Below, piece after piece: positions 8,558-17,046 of a stretch of 64,000 nt of DNA; positions within the stretch are counted from its first letter, which is position 1, and each line of letters begins with the position of its first letter. A model generated the notes under the pieces. It did not search any database. It was not told where the DNA came from and saw nothing but the letters and a program-made list of their open reading frames with translations. The DNA is from Streptosporangium sp. NBC_01495 (GTDB lineage Bacteria; Actinomycetota; Actinomycetes; Streptosporangiales; Streptosporangiaceae), in assembly GCF_036250735.1 (NCBI RefSeq), contig NZ_CP109430.1:7440001-7504000 (forward strand), in the 5' to 3' direction. Made by a program: the position numbers and the translations under genes.

Positions 8558-9163
8558 ATGCCCCCTAATGAACCGGAAGAGCGTAAACCCTCTGGGAAGG
8601 CCAAGCGTCCCACTGATGTGACCACCGAGACCCTCGTGGCCGACAGGTCGCTCGGGGCGGTGCCCGTCGGATGGGATGCCGACATGGCCGTTACCGCGCT
8701 CTACAGCGCGCACTATCGGTCTCTTGTCCGTCTCGCCGTCTTGCTCGTCCGCGATATGGCAACCGCGGAGGAGGTCGTGCAGGACGCGTTCGTCGCCATC
8801 CATGGCGCCTGGCGTCGACTGCGCGACACCGACAAGGCACTGGCCTACCTGCGACAGTCGGTCGTCAACCGATCACGTTCGGTGCTTCGGCACCGGGCGG
8901 TCGTCGAGAAGTACGCGCCCAAGGGCATGCCCGACGCGCCGAGTGCCGAGAACGGCGCGATCGGCGAGTTCGAGCGTTCCGCCGTCATCGAGGCGCTCCG
9001 CGGGTTGCCCGCACGCCAGCGGGAGGCCCTGGTCCTGCGTTACTACGGAGACCTGTCCGAGGCGCAGATCGCCCACGCGATGGGCATCAGCAAAGGCGCG
9101 GTCAAGAGCCACACGGCTCGCGGGATGGCCGCCCTACGAACCTCACTGGAGCAACTGTCATGA
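8558..9163 (+). CDS. SigE-family ECF RNA polymerase sigma factor
   Basis: A 201-aa extracytoplasmic-function sigma factor. Region 2 spans YSAHYRSLVRLAVLLVRDMATAEEVVQDAF; region 4 carries LPARQREALVLRYYGDLSEAQIAHAMGISKGAVKSH with its helix-turn-helix. The length and the N-terminal charged tail fit the actinobacterial SigE (ECF41-unrelated, SigE-like) group. ATG at 8558 (MPPNEPEE) is preceded by a weak GAGGA; in-frame ATG at 8528 is possible. Its stop overlaps the next gene's start (ATGA), so the membrane protein encoded there is the probable partner or regulator. Confidence 0.85.
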   Translation: MPPNEPEERKPSGKAKRPTDVTTETLVADRSLGAVPVGWDADMAVTALYSAHYRSLVRLAVLLVRDMATAEEVVQDAFVAIHGAWRRLRDTDKALAYLRQSVVNRSRSVLRHRAVVEKYAPKGMPDAPSAENGAIGEFERSAVIEALRGLPARQREALVLRYYGDLSEAQIAHAMGISKGAVKSHTARGMAALRTSLEQLS

Positions 9164-9870
9164 CCGACTCCCCGGATGAGTACGGCGAGCTGCTTCGCCG
9201 CGCGCTCAGCGCGGAGGCGAACTCGGTCGTTCCCTCCCCGGACGGGCTGGAGATAATCCGCGGCCGCATCGAGCGGCGCGGGCTCCGCTGGCTGGTGTGG
9301 TGGCGCGCCGGTGCCTCCGTCGCCGGCGCGGTCCTCGTCGCGGCGACCGTCGTCATGGTGGTTCCCCAGTTCCGCGAACAGGTGATCCCCCGAGTGAGCA
9401 CCGAAGGGGTCAAGTACGCCGAGTCGACCCCTCCGGTCGACGGGTCCGCCACCTCGCGCCCCCCGGCTTCCAACTCGCAGCCGCCGTCCAACCACGCCCC
9501 GCTCCCGGCCGTCAGCAGGTCGGGTCCCGGCGCCACCATGCTCCCGCCGACGCCCACCCCGTCCAGGAGCGCGAGGCCCAGCACGAGGCCGACCTCCAGG
9601 TCGAACCCGGCGACGACGGCTCCCAGGCCGACACCGACGCCGACGCCCACCTGCCCCACCCCCCTCGACAGCCCCACCCTCGAGCCCGGCGGGATCACCA
9701 GGAGGTGCGAGGAGATCGAGGCGACACCGACGCCGACGAAGACAAGGACGAGACCCCCGGCTTCCTCGGAGAGCCCGTGCTCGCCCGACGAGTGCGCGCC
9801 CTCGGGCGACGTGTCGCCCCCCGTGCCGACGGAGGCGGGCACCCCCGTTCCAACCCCCATCCAGAACTAG
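9160..9870 (+). CDS. Membrane protein coupled to sigma factor; possible anti-sigma
   Basis: A 236-aa single-pass protein: a cytosolic N-terminal helix region (residues 1-45, EYGELLRRALSAEANSVVPS), one membrane segment (about residues 46-65, VAGAVLVAATVVMVV), then about 165 residues rich in Pro, Thr and Ser (PTPTPTPT) with four Cys near the C-terminus (CEEIEA, CSPDEC). It starts inside the sigma-factor stop codon, which suggests stoichiometric synthesis. There is no HxxxCxxC zinc anti-sigma motif, so the anti-sigma role is inferred from context only. Confidence 0.75.
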   Translation: MTDSPDEYGELLRRALSAEANSVVPSPDGLEIIRGRIERRGLRWLVWWRAGASVAGAVLVAATVVMVVPQFREQVIPRVSTEGVKYAESTPPVDGSATSRPPASNSQPPSNHAPLPAVSRSGPGATMLPPTPTPSRSARPSTRPTSRSNPATTAPRPTPTPTPTCPTPLDSPTLEPGGITRRCEEIEATPTPTKTRTRPPASSESPCSPDECAPSGDVSPPVPTEAGTPVPTPIQN

Positions 9871-9877
9871 CGCGGCG

Positions 9878-9926
9878 ACCGGTCACGGCGAGCCCTGACC
9901 GGTTTCTCATCTTCCTCTCTTCCTCA
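9878..9926 (+). terminator. Terminator after the sigma-factor operon
   Basis: Inverted repeat ACCGGTCA (9878-9885) and TGACCGGT (9896-9903) with an internal GGC/GCC pairing, followed directly by a T/C-rich run (TTTCTCATCTTCCTCTC). It starts 8 bp after the stop codon of the sigma-coupled membrane protein. Confidence 0.75.
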
Positions 9927-10057
9927 TCGCCCCTCCGCGCGACGGGTCTCCCGGGTCCTCACGGCACGGATTCGCCGGGACCCGTGACCGCCGGGGGTGA
10001 CCGCGTGAGCGTGACCGGCCGCACACCGGCGGCATCGGCGACACCGGCAGCGGGGTG

Positions 10058-10789
10058 TTACCAGCGGCCACTGCGCGTCTGGAGCACCGCCGCCGCGACG
10101 ACCCCGGCCGTCGAGGTACGCAGCACCGTCGGCCCGAGCAGCGCCGGCACCGCCTTGGCCTCGCGGAACGCGGCGAGCTCCTCCCCCGACACCCCGCCCT
10201 CGGGGCCGACCACCACGACGATGTCGCCGCCCGCGGGGAGCGGCAGGCCGGACAGCGGGGAGGCGGCCTCCTCGTGCAGCACGACCCCCAGCGCCGCCGC
10301 CGACAGCAGGCCGGCCACCCTCACGGTGGACGCGAGCTCCGTCACCTCGGGCAGATGGAAGCGGCGCGACTGCTTGCCCGCCTCACGTGCCGTGGAGCGC
10401 CAGCGGGCCAGTGACCTGGCCGCCCGCTCGCCCTTCCACTGGGTGACACACCTGGCCGCGGACCACGGGACGATCACGTCGACCCCCGCCTCGGTCATCA
10501 TCTCCACGGCCAGCTCGCCCCGGTCACCCTTGGGCAGGCCCTGGACCACGACCAGGCGCGGTGACGGCACGGGCACCTCGTGGCGGCGCAGCACCTCGAC
10601 CCGGAGCGAGTCCTTGCCCGCCTCGGTCACCACGCACTCGGCGACGGAGCCCGCCCCGTCGGTCAGGTCGAGCCGCTCACCCGCCCGCAGCCGCCGTACG
10701 GCCGCCGCGTGGCGTCCCTCGGGGCCGCCGAAGACGAACTCCGGTCTGGCGAGGTCGGCGGGGTCGGCCAGGAAGACCGGAACGGTCAT
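10058..10789 (-). CDS. rsmE: 16S rRNA (uracil1498-N3)-methyltransferase RsmE
   Basis: SPOUT-class methyltransferase that methylates U1498 of 16S rRNA. The 243-aa protein has an N-terminal PUA-like part (MTVPVFLADPADLARPEF, GGPEGRHAAAVRRL) and the C-terminal knot with VVVGPEGGVSGEEL and LGPTVLRTSTA, where S-adenosylmethionine binds. Length matches the family. In actinobacteria it commonly follows dnaJ, as here (102 bp downstream of the dnaJ stop on the same strand). Confidence 0.93.
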   Translation of the reverse strand: MTVPVFLADPADLARPEFVFGGPEGRHAAAVRRLRAGERLDLTDGAGSVAECVVTEAGKDSLRVEVLRRHEVPVPSPRLVVVQGLPKGDRGELAVEMMTEAGVDVIVPWSAARCVTQWKGERAARSLARWRSTAREAGKQSRRFHLPEVTELASTVRVAGLLSAAALGVVLHEEAASPLSGLPLPAGGDIVVVVGPEGGVSGEELAAFREAKAVPALLGPTVLRTSTAGVVAAAVLQTRSGRW

Positions 10790-10891
10790 GGGCCGTCGGG
10801 GCGGACCGTGCCGGGGTGCCGGCCGGTCGGGACGACGCCCCCCGGCAGGGGCCGGGCCCGGCCGGGGCGGCGCGACCGGGGGCGAGCCGGG

Positions 10892-12034
10892 TCAGCGGCC
10901 ATTGAAGGCGTCCCGCAGGCGGGAGAAGAAGCTCTGCTGCCCGGGGGCGAACTTGCCCGGCGGGCGCTCCTCGCCGCGGAGCCTCGCGAGCTCCTTCAGC
11001 AGCCCCTCCTGCTCCGCGTCGAGGCGGGAGGGGGTCTCCACGTTCACATGGATCAGCAGGTCGCCACGGCCCGTCTCGTTCAGGCGCTGCACGCCCCGCC
11101 CGTAGAGCGGGATCGTCTGCCCCGACTGCGTGCCGGGACGGATGTCGAGCTCCTCGGCGCCGTCGAGTGTCTCCATGGTCAGGATGGTGCCGAGCGCGGC
11201 TGCGGTCATCGGGATCTGCACGGTGCAGTGCAGGTCGTCGCCGCGCCTCTCGAATATCTCGTGGGGGCGCTCGACGATCTCCAGGAACAGGTCTCCGGGC
11301 GGGCCTCCGCCCGGCCCGATCTCGCCCTCGCCGGCGAGCTGGATGTGGGTGCCGTCCTCGACCCCGGCCGGGATGCGGACCTTGATGGTCCGCCGGGTGC
11401 GGACCCGGCCGTCGCCGGAGCACTCCTGGCAGGGGTTGCGGATGATCGACCCGAAGCCGCCGCACTGGGGGCAGGGCCGGGAGGTCATGACCTGGCCGAG
11501 GAAGGACCGGGTGACCTGGGACACCTCTCCCCGGCCGTGACACATGTCGCAGGTGTCGGGGTGGGTGCCGGCCGCGGCGCCGGAGCCCGTGCAGACCTCG
11601 CAGACCACGGCGGTGTCGACGACCAGCTCGCGAGTCGTGCCGAAGCCCGACTCGCGCAGGTCGAGCTCGACCCTGATGGTGGCGTTGCGCCCGCGGCGGG
11701 CGCGGGAGCGGGGGCCTCGGCCACCGCCACCGCCGGCCGCGCCGAAGAAGGCGTCCATGATGTCGCTGAACGGGAAACCGGCGCCGAAGCCCCCGGCCCC
11801 CGCGCCGCCGCCCGAGGCGAACGGGTCGGCACCCATGTCGTACATCTGCCGCTTGCTGGAGTCGGACAGGACCTCGTAGGCCTGCGTGATCTCCTTGAAG
11901 CGTTCCTGGGTCTCGGGGTCGGGGTTGACGTCGGGATGCAGCTCGCGCGCCAGGCGGCGGTACGCCTTCTTGATCTCCTCCGCACTGGCGTCGCGGCGCA
12001 CCCCGAGGGTGCCGTAGTAGTCGCTCTTAGCCAC
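10892..12034 (-). CDS. dnaJ: Chaperone DnaJ
   Basis: Hsp40 co-chaperone of DnaK. The 380-aa protein has a J-domain (residues 1-70) with the HPD tripeptide in RELHPDVN, a Gly-rich linker (GGGAGAGGFGAGF), the four CxxCxGxG zinc-finger repeats (CEVCTGSG, CDMCHGRG, CPQCGGFG, CQECSGDG), and the two C-terminal substrate-binding domains. It lies 14 bp downstream of hrcA, so it is the second gene of a CIRCE-controlled heat-shock operon; this is the type-2 dnaJ that actinomycetes keep separate from dnaK-grpE. Confidence 0.95.
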   Translation of the reverse strand: MAKSDYYGTLGVRRDASAEEIKKAYRRLARELHPDVNPDPETQERFKEITQAYEVLSDSSKRQMYDMGADPFASGGGAGAGGFGAGFPFSDIMDAFFGAAGGGGGRGPRSRARRGRNATIRVELDLRESGFGTTRELVVDTAVVCEVCTGSGAAAGTHPDTCDMCHGRGEVSQVTRSFLGQVMTSRPCPQCGGFGSIIRNPCQECSGDGRVRTRRTIKVRIPAGVEDGTHIQLAGEGEIGPGGGPPGDLFLEIVERPHEIFERRGDDLHCTVQIPMTAAALGTILTMETLDGAEELDIRPGTQSGQTIPLYGRGVQRLNETGRGDLLIHVNVETPSRLDAEQEGLLKELARLRGEERPPGKFAPGQQSFFSRLRDAFNGR

Positions 12035-12048
12035 TTTTCGTTGACCTC

Positions 12049-13062
12049 TTATGATGCAGCCAGGATCTGGCTGACGTAGCGTGCCACCGCGCGCACCGCG
12101 CCCATCGTGACCGGGTAGTCCATTCGCGTCGGGCCCAGCACACCGAGCCGGGCCAGTTGCTTGTCCCCAGAACCGTATCCGGCGGCGACGATGGACGTGC
12201 CCTGGAGTCCGGTGTAGGGGTTCTCCGAGCCGATCCGCACGGTCAGCGCGGAAAGGTCCGAGGTCTCACCGAGCAGTCGCATGAGCACGACCTGCTCTTC
12301 CAGGGCCTCCAGCACGTCGCGGAGCCCGACGGTGAAGTCGGCTCCCGCGAGGTTGGCGGCCCCGGCAAAAACGATCTTCTCATCATGCCTGTCCACCAGG
12401 GACTCGAGCAGTACGGACAGGATAGTGGCCGCGAGCGGCCGATCCTCCGTGGGCAGCCGCTCGGGCAGGTCAACGATCTTGTCGGGAACGCTGGTGAGCC
12501 CGCACCCGTCGAGGGAGGCGTTGAGCATCGCGCGCAGGTGGGCCACGCGCTGCTCGTCGACGACGTCGGGCAGCTCGACCACGCGCTGCTCGACCCTGCC
12601 GGTGTTGGTGATCAGCACGAACATCAGCCGACGCTCGCTCAGCGGCACCAGCTCGACGTGCCTGACCGTCGAGTGGGTCAGCGTCGGATACTGCACCACG
12701 GCGACCTGCCGGGTGAGCTGGGCCAGCAGCCGCACCGTCCGCATGACGACGTCGTCGATGTCCACCGCGCCCGCGAGGAAGCTCTCGATGGCCTTGCGTT
12801 CCGCGCTCGACAGGGGTTTCACCTGCGAGAGCCGGTCGACGAAGAGCCGGTAACCCTTGTCGGTGGGCACCCGGCCTGCGCTGGTGTGGGGCTGGGCGAT
12901 GTAGCCCTGCTCCTCCAGCACCGCCATGTCGTTGCGGATCGTCGCCGGGGACACCCCCAGGTTGTGCCGATCCGCGAGGGCTTTCGAACCCACCGGCTCG
13001 TTGGTGGACACGTAGTCCTCGACGATGGCGCGGAGCACGGCGAGCTTGCGGTCGTCGACCAA
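12049..13062 (-). CDS. hrcA: Heat-inducible transcription repressor HrcA
   Basis: Repressor that binds CIRCE operators and controls class I heat-shock genes. The 337-aa protein starts with a winged helix (DRKLAVLRAIVEDYVSTNEPVGSK, GVSPATIRNDMAVLEEQGYI) followed by the GAF-like HrcA domain. I choose TTG at 13062: AGGGAGG precedes it by 7-8 nt and the protein then starts LVDDRKLAVLRA, matching the family N-terminus; GTG at 13071 would have the ribosome site touching it. A perfect CIRCE lies 42 bp upstream, so the gene is autoregulated. dnaJ and rsmE follow. Confidence 0.94.
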   Translation of the reverse strand: MVDDRKLAVLRAIVEDYVSTNEPVGSKALADRHNLGVSPATIRNDMAVLEEQGYIAQPHTSAGRVPTDKGYRLFVDRLSQVKPLSSAERKAIESFLAGAVDIDDVVMRTVRLLAQLTRQVAVVQYPTLTHSTVRHVELVPLSERRLMFVLITNTGRVEQRVVELPDVVDEQRVAHLRAMLNASLDGCGLTSVPDKIVDLPERLPTEDRPLAATILSVLLESLVDRHDEKIVFAGAANLAGADFTVGLRDVLEALEEQVVLMRLLGETSDLSALTVRIGSENPYTGLQGTSIVAAGYGSGDKQLARLGVLGPTRMDYPVTMGAVRAVARYVSQILAAS

Positions 13063-13104
13063 CGTGGTCACCTCCCTGCCTGCGTTCAGAGGGAAACACG
13101 AGGC

Positions 13105-13131
13105 TTGGCACTCTGTGTTCCCGAGTGCCAA
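13105..13131. promoter_or_regulatory. CIRCE operator (HrcA-binding site)
   Basis: TTGGCACTC, a 9-nt spacer, then GAGTGCCAA: an exact 9-9-9 inverted repeat fitting the CIRCE consensus TTAGCACTC-N9-GAGTGCTAA, with a single compensated change in each arm. It stands just upstream of hrcA on the minus strand, where it would mediate HrcA autorepression and heat-shock control of hrcA-dnaJ. Confidence 0.93.
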
Positions 13132-13244
13132 GTGTACGGCCCCGGTGCGGAAGGCGCGATAAGCAAGAGCTGCGGATGATGACGGCAAGCCGTTGTCAAG
13201 TCAACTGCTATCGCGATCCAAGCGGCACCCACCAGAATTTGGGC

Positions 13245-13994
13245 ATGTCCCAAGATTTCGGTTCTTATCCGGGCGACGCCTCCCGCGGCCCCGGTCACGG
13301 CGGCCCCCAGCAGCCGTACGGCCAGCAGCAGTACGGCCAGCAGCCCCCCTCGTACGGTTACGCACCCCCCGGCTACGGCGCCCCGCAGGGACCGCCGCCC
13401 CCCATCGGGAAGATCAAGCCTGGTATCGGGTGGATCGTCGGGGTCTGGCTGCTCGCCCTGGTCAGCATCATCGTCGGCATCGGCGGCTTCGCCGGTGGCC
13501 TCGTCGGCGCGGTGACCGACGCGGCCCCGACGCGGACGTTCGCCCCCGGCGAGACCGCGACGGTCGCGATCGACCCGGCGGACAAGCCGGCGATCTACGT
13601 CGCCACGGGCGGGCCCACCAAGTTCGAGTGCACGCTGAAGGGCGGCACGGGCACGCCTCGCCTGCAGAAGCCCGACATTCAGCAGACCGTCGCGGGGTCC
13701 GACGGCGTCACCTGGGAGATGGGCCTGCGGGTCGGCGTGGACCAGGCGGGCGACTACCAGGTCCAGTGCTCCGCCGAGCCCGCGGAGGGCACGACCTTCG
13801 GCGTGGGCAAGGAACTGGCCGCCGACTCGCTGGTGGGCGGGGTGGTCGCCCTGTTCGTGATCCCCGGTGTCGGGATCCTGCTCGCCATCGTCGTGACGAT
13901 CGTCGTACTGGTGAAGCGGGGCAACGCTCGCAAGCGCCGGGCCGCCGCGGTGCCGGTGGGGCAGTGGGGACAGCCGGGACCCTACGGCAGGTGA
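13245..13994 (+). CDS. Two-pass membrane protein with Gly/Pro/Tyr-rich N-terminus
   Basis: A 249-aa protein of unknown function. ATG at 13245 begins MSQDFGSYPGDASRG. Residues 15-60 are rich in Gly, Pro, Tyr and Gln (QQQYGQQPPSYGYAPPGYG), then a membrane helix (IGWIVGVWLLALVSIIVGIGG), an approximately 110-residue predicted extracytoplasmic region (IDPADKPAIYVATGG, FECTLKGGTG), a second membrane helix (VVALFVIPGVGILLAIVVTIVVL) and a basic tail (KRGNARKRR). This pattern is frequent in actinomycetes. It is divergent from hrcA and 55 bp before the DUF3097 gene. Confidence 0.78.
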   Translation: MSQDFGSYPGDASRGPGHGGPQQPYGQQQYGQQPPSYGYAPPGYGAPQGPPPPIGKIKPGIGWIVGVWLLALVSIIVGIGGFAGGLVGAVTDAAPTRTFAPGETATVAIDPADKPAIYVATGGPTKFECTLKGGTGTPRLQKPDIQQTVAGSDGVTWEMGLRVGVDQAGDYQVQCSAEPAEGTTFGVGKELAADSLVGGVVALFVIPGVGILLAIVVTIVVLVKRGNARKRRAAAVPVGQWGQPGPYGR

Positions 13995-14049
13995 CGGTGG
14001 TGTTTGCTAGCGTCCCACCTGATCCCCGGCGAGAGAGGGTGGGCGGTCG

Positions 14050-14868
14050 GTGATGTACGAGCGTGACGTTCTGGCGGGAGACTGGCGGCGCCCGCGCAGG
14101 GGGACGATCCCCCAGGTGCCCGCGGAGCTCGACCTGGTCGTCGAGGACGCCGACGGCGGCTTCTGCGGCGCCGTGGTGGCCTGCGACAAGGAGGCCGTCA
14201 CCCTGGAGGACCGCTTCGGGCGCCGGCGGGTGTTCCCGCTGGAGCCGGCCGCGTTCCTCCTGGAGGGCAAGGTGGTGACGCTCGTACGGCCCGCCGCGGC
14301 GCCGCGCGGTCCCAGGCGGAGCGCGTCGGGCTCCATCGCGGTGGAGGGCCTGCGGGCCCAGGTCGCCAAGGAGAGCCGGATCTACGTGGAGGGCGTGCAC
14401 GACGCCGCGCTCGTGGAGAAGGTCTGGGGGCACGACCTGCGGGTCGAGGGCGTGGTCGTGGAGTATCTGGAGGGGGTCGACCACCTGCCCTCGATCGTCG
14501 AGGAGTTCGGCCCGGGGCCGGAGCGGCGGCTGGGCGTGCTCGTCGACCACCTGGTCCCCGGTTCCAAGGAGAGCCGGATCGCCGCGCGGGTCTCCTCACC
14601 GCACGTGCTGATCGTCGGGCACCCGTTCGTGGACGTCTGGCAGGCGGTCAGGCCGCAGGTGCTCAAGATCCCTTCCTGGCCGTCGGTGCCGCGCGGCGTG
14701 CCCTGGAAGGAGGGCGTCATCGCCGCGCTGGGCTGGAACGTGGAGCCCGGCGCCGCATGGCGTCACATTCTCGGATCAGTCACGACATATGCCGATCTGG
14801 AGCCCGAGCTCCTCGGGCCCGTCGAGGAATTGATCGACTTCGTGACGGTTCCCGGCGAGGATGGCTAG
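14050..14868 (+). CDS. DUF3097 family protein
   Basis: A 272-aa soluble protein resembling the actinobacterial DUF3097 family, whose function is unknown. Recognisable stretches are RVFPLEPAAFLLEGKVV, ESRIYVEGVHDAALVEKVWG, LGVLVDHLVPGSKESRI and VRPQVLKIPSWPSVPRG; the EGVHDAALVEKVWG part resembles a Toprim-like segment. Start GTG at 14050 is followed by ATG at 14053; both are possible. It sits between two membrane-protein genes in the region between hrcA and hemW. Confidence 0.85.
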   Translation: MMYERDVLAGDWRRPRRGTIPQVPAELDLVVEDADGGFCGAVVACDKEAVTLEDRFGRRRVFPLEPAAFLLEGKVVTLVRPAAAPRGPRRSASGSIAVEGLRAQVAKESRIYVEGVHDAALVEKVWGHDLRVEGVVVEYLEGVDHLPSIVEEFGPGPERRLGVLVDHLVPGSKESRIAARVSSPHVLIVGHPFVDVWQAVRPQVLKIPSWPSVPRGVPWKEGVIAALGWNVEPGAAWRHILGSVTTYADLEPELLGPVEELIDFVTVPGEDG

Positions 14869-14892
14869 GCCGTCAACCCATCAGGAGGGGAC

Positions 14893-15588
14893 ATGAGCGA
14901 GAACCCCGAGGACCCACCGGACGCCGACCGGACGCGGCGCATCGGCGATCCCCCGCCCGGCCACACCCGACCGGGCCAGAGCGCCCCGCCCCCGCCCCCG
15001 CCCCCGGGCCAGGGGTACGACCACCCCGGCCAGGGACACGGCGCGCCCGGCCAGGGCTACGGCCAACCGGGGCCGGGCTACGGGCAGCCAGGGCCGGGCT
15101 ACGAACAGCCGGGGCAAGGCTACGGGCAGCCGGGGCAGGGCTACGGGGGCTACCCGCCCGGCTCTCCCTACGACCCGGGCCACCAGCCCGGATACCCCGA
15201 GTACGGCGCGTACGGCGCGCCGCAGGGGTACGGCTACCAGGCGCCCCCGGGGACGTACGGCCCGCGGCCCGGCGGCGACGACACCACCATGGCGATGCTC
15301 GCCCACCTGCTGGGCCTGCTGACCTCCTTCGTCGGGCCGCTGGTGCTCTATCTGGCGAAGAAGGACGAGTCGCCCTACGTGCGCGACCAGGCCGCCGAGG
15401 CGCTCAACTTCCAGCTCACGGTGTTGATCGCCTACGTCGTCTCCTGGGTCCTGGCGTTCGTACTCATCGGTTTCGTGCTGATGTTCTTCCTCTGGATCGG
15501 ATCGATCATCATGACGATCATCGCCGCGGTGGCGGCCAACCGAGGAGAGAGATACCGCTATCCGATGAACATCCGCTTCATCAGCTGA
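14893..15588 (+). CDS. DUF4870 membrane protein with PGQGYGQP repeats
   Basis: A 231-aa protein with a disordered N-terminal half made of Gly-Tyr-Gly-Gln-Pro-Gly repeats (a 7-residue unit about four times between residues 54 and 84, also a 21-bp DNA repeat) and a C-terminal DUF4870 membrane domain (AMLAHLLGLLTSFVGPLVLY, ALNFQLTVLIAYVVSWVLA, a third hydrophobic helix and a cytosolic tail RYRYPMNIRFI). The role of DUF4870 is unknown. The ribosome site AGGAGGGG precedes the start. It converges with hemW. Confidence 0.82.
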   Translation: MSENPEDPPDADRTRRIGDPPPGHTRPGQSAPPPPPPPGQGYDHPGQGHGAPGQGYGQPGPGYGQPGPGYEQPGQGYGQPGQGYGGYPPGSPYDPGHQPGYPEYGAYGAPQGYGYQAPPGTYGPRPGGDDTTMAMLAHLLGLLTSFVGPLVLYLAKKDESPYVRDQAAEALNFQLTVLIAYVVSWVLAFVLIGFVLMFFLWIGSIIMTIIAAVAANRGERYRYPMNIRFIS

Positions 15589-15622
15589 CCCTGCCTGCGG
15601 TCCGAACGGGACCTCGGGTTTC

Positions 15623-16834
15623 TCAGGTGAGGTCGCGGACCAGGGCGTCGGCCAGCAGGCGTCCGCGCAGGGTGAGCACCGCGCGGCCCGCCTTGAACGG
15701 CTCCACCTCCAGCAGGCCGTCGGCGAGCGCGCGAGCGACCACCGGGGGGCGTTCCAGCTCTTCGAGCGGGAAGCCCCGGGCGAGCCGCAGCTCCAGCATC
15801 AGCCGCTCCACCGCCCTGTCCTGGGAGCCGAGCACCTCGCGCGCGTACGCGGGCGAGGTGCTCGCGGCCAGGCGCTGGGCGTAGGCGGCGGGGTGCTTGA
15901 CGTTCCACCAGCGGGTGCCGCCGACGTGACTGTGCGCCCCGGGGCCGACCCCCCACCAGTCGCCGCCGGTCCAGTAGAGCAGGTTGTGCCGACAGCGCCC
16001 GGCCTCCGAGGTCGCCCAGTTGGACACCTCGTACCACTCGAACCCCGCCTCGGCCAGCATGGCGTCGGCGATCAGGTAACGGTCGGCGGCCACGTCGTCG
16101 TCGGGCATCGGGAGCTCGCCGCGCCTGATCCTGGCGGCCAGCTTCGTCCCGTCCTCGACGATCAGCGAGTACGCGGAGACGTGGTCGGGCCCCGCCTCGA
16201 TCGCCGCGACCAGCGACGCGCGCCAGTCGTCGTCGCTCTCCCCCGGCGTGCTGTAGATCAGGTCGAGGTTGACGTGGTCGAACCCCGCCTCCCTCGCCTC
16301 CTGGACGGCCCGTGCGGGGCGGCCGGGGGTGTGGCGGCGGTCCAGCACCCGGAGCACGTGCTCGCGGGCGCTCTGCATCCCGAAGCTCATCCGGTTGAAC
16401 CCGCCCGCGCGCAGCTCCGCCAGGTAGGCGGGGTCCACCGACTCGGGGTTGGCCTCGGTGCTCACCTCGGCGCCGGGGGCGAGCCCGAACTCCTCCTCGA
16501 TCGCCCCCAGGATTCGTACGAGATCTCCGGCGGGTAGCAGGGTGGGGGTTCCCCCGCCGAAGAACACGGTCTCGACGGGGAGGTGCGCGCTGCCGAGGTT
16601 GGCCCGCGCCCGCCGCACCTCGTCGACGGCGGTGTCCGCGTAGTCCTTCTGCGACGCGCCGGGGCCGAGCTCGGACGCCGTGTAGGTGTTGAAGTCGCAG
16701 TAACCACACCGGGTCACGCAGAAGGGGACGTGGACGTAGAAACCGAAGGGCCGCTCGCCGAGCCCGGCGAGCGCGCTCTCCGGGAGCTCGCCCGAGGCGG
16801 GTACGGGATCCCCGTCGGGAAGTGTGGATGGCAC
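15623..16834 (-). CDS. hemW: Radical SAM heme chaperone HemW
   Basis: Radical S-adenosylmethionine protein of the HemN-like group, now regarded as a heme chaperone rather than coproporphyrinogen oxidase. The 403-aa protein has the [4Fe-4S] motif CVTRCGYC near residue 33, FFGGGTPTLLP, EANPESV, and the C-terminal HemN_C domain. GTG at 16834 (VPSTLPDGDPVPASG) is chosen because homologues in actinomycetes start with a nearly identical MPSALPDG; the long frame upstream is the low-complexity antisense of other sequence. In many actinomycetes hemW lies near hrcA-dnaJ, as here. Confidence 0.92.
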   Translation of the reverse strand: MPSTLPDGDPVPASGELPESALAGLGERPFGFYVHVPFCVTRCGYCDFNTYTASELGPGASQKDYADTAVDEVRRARANLGSAHLPVETVFFGGGTPTLLPAGDLVRILGAIEEEFGLAPGAEVSTEANPESVDPAYLAELRAGGFNRMSFGMQSAREHVLRVLDRRHTPGRPARAVQEAREAGFDHVNLDLIYSTPGESDDDWRASLVAAIEAGPDHVSAYSLIVEDGTKLAARIRRGELPMPDDDVAADRYLIADAMLAEAGFEWYEVSNWATSEAGRCRHNLLYWTGGDWWGVGPGAHSHVGGTRWWNVKHPAAYAQRLAASTSPAYAREVLGSQDRAVERLMLELRLARGFPLEELERPPVVARALADGLLEVEPFKAGRAVLTLRGRLLADALVRDLT

Positions 16835-16870
16835 GCCCCAAGTCTGCCGTCTCCCCCGCGATGCCCGGTA

Positions 16871-16915
16871 CGCCGAGGACGCCGAGGATGCCGAGGATGC
16901 CGAGGACGCCGAGGA
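16871..16915. repeat. Five tandem copies of a 9-bp unit
   Basis: YGCCGAGGA is repeated five times in a row between hemW (start 16834) and the zinc-ribbon gene (stop 17047), both on the minus strand. The 9-bp period would keep a reading frame, but no convincing gene includes it. It lies in the presumed hemW leader, about 37 bp upstream of the start. Confidence 0.7.
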
Positions 16916-17046
16916 CGAGGTGCTCGGGGACGCCGACCGGCTCGAAGCCGAACCGTTGGAGGGAGACCCCGGCCCCGCCCGCCCGTCCGGCGCCCCGGCC
17001 CTCGTGCCGCGAGCCGCCGAGGCGTCTCTCGCGGCGCTCCCGAGGG

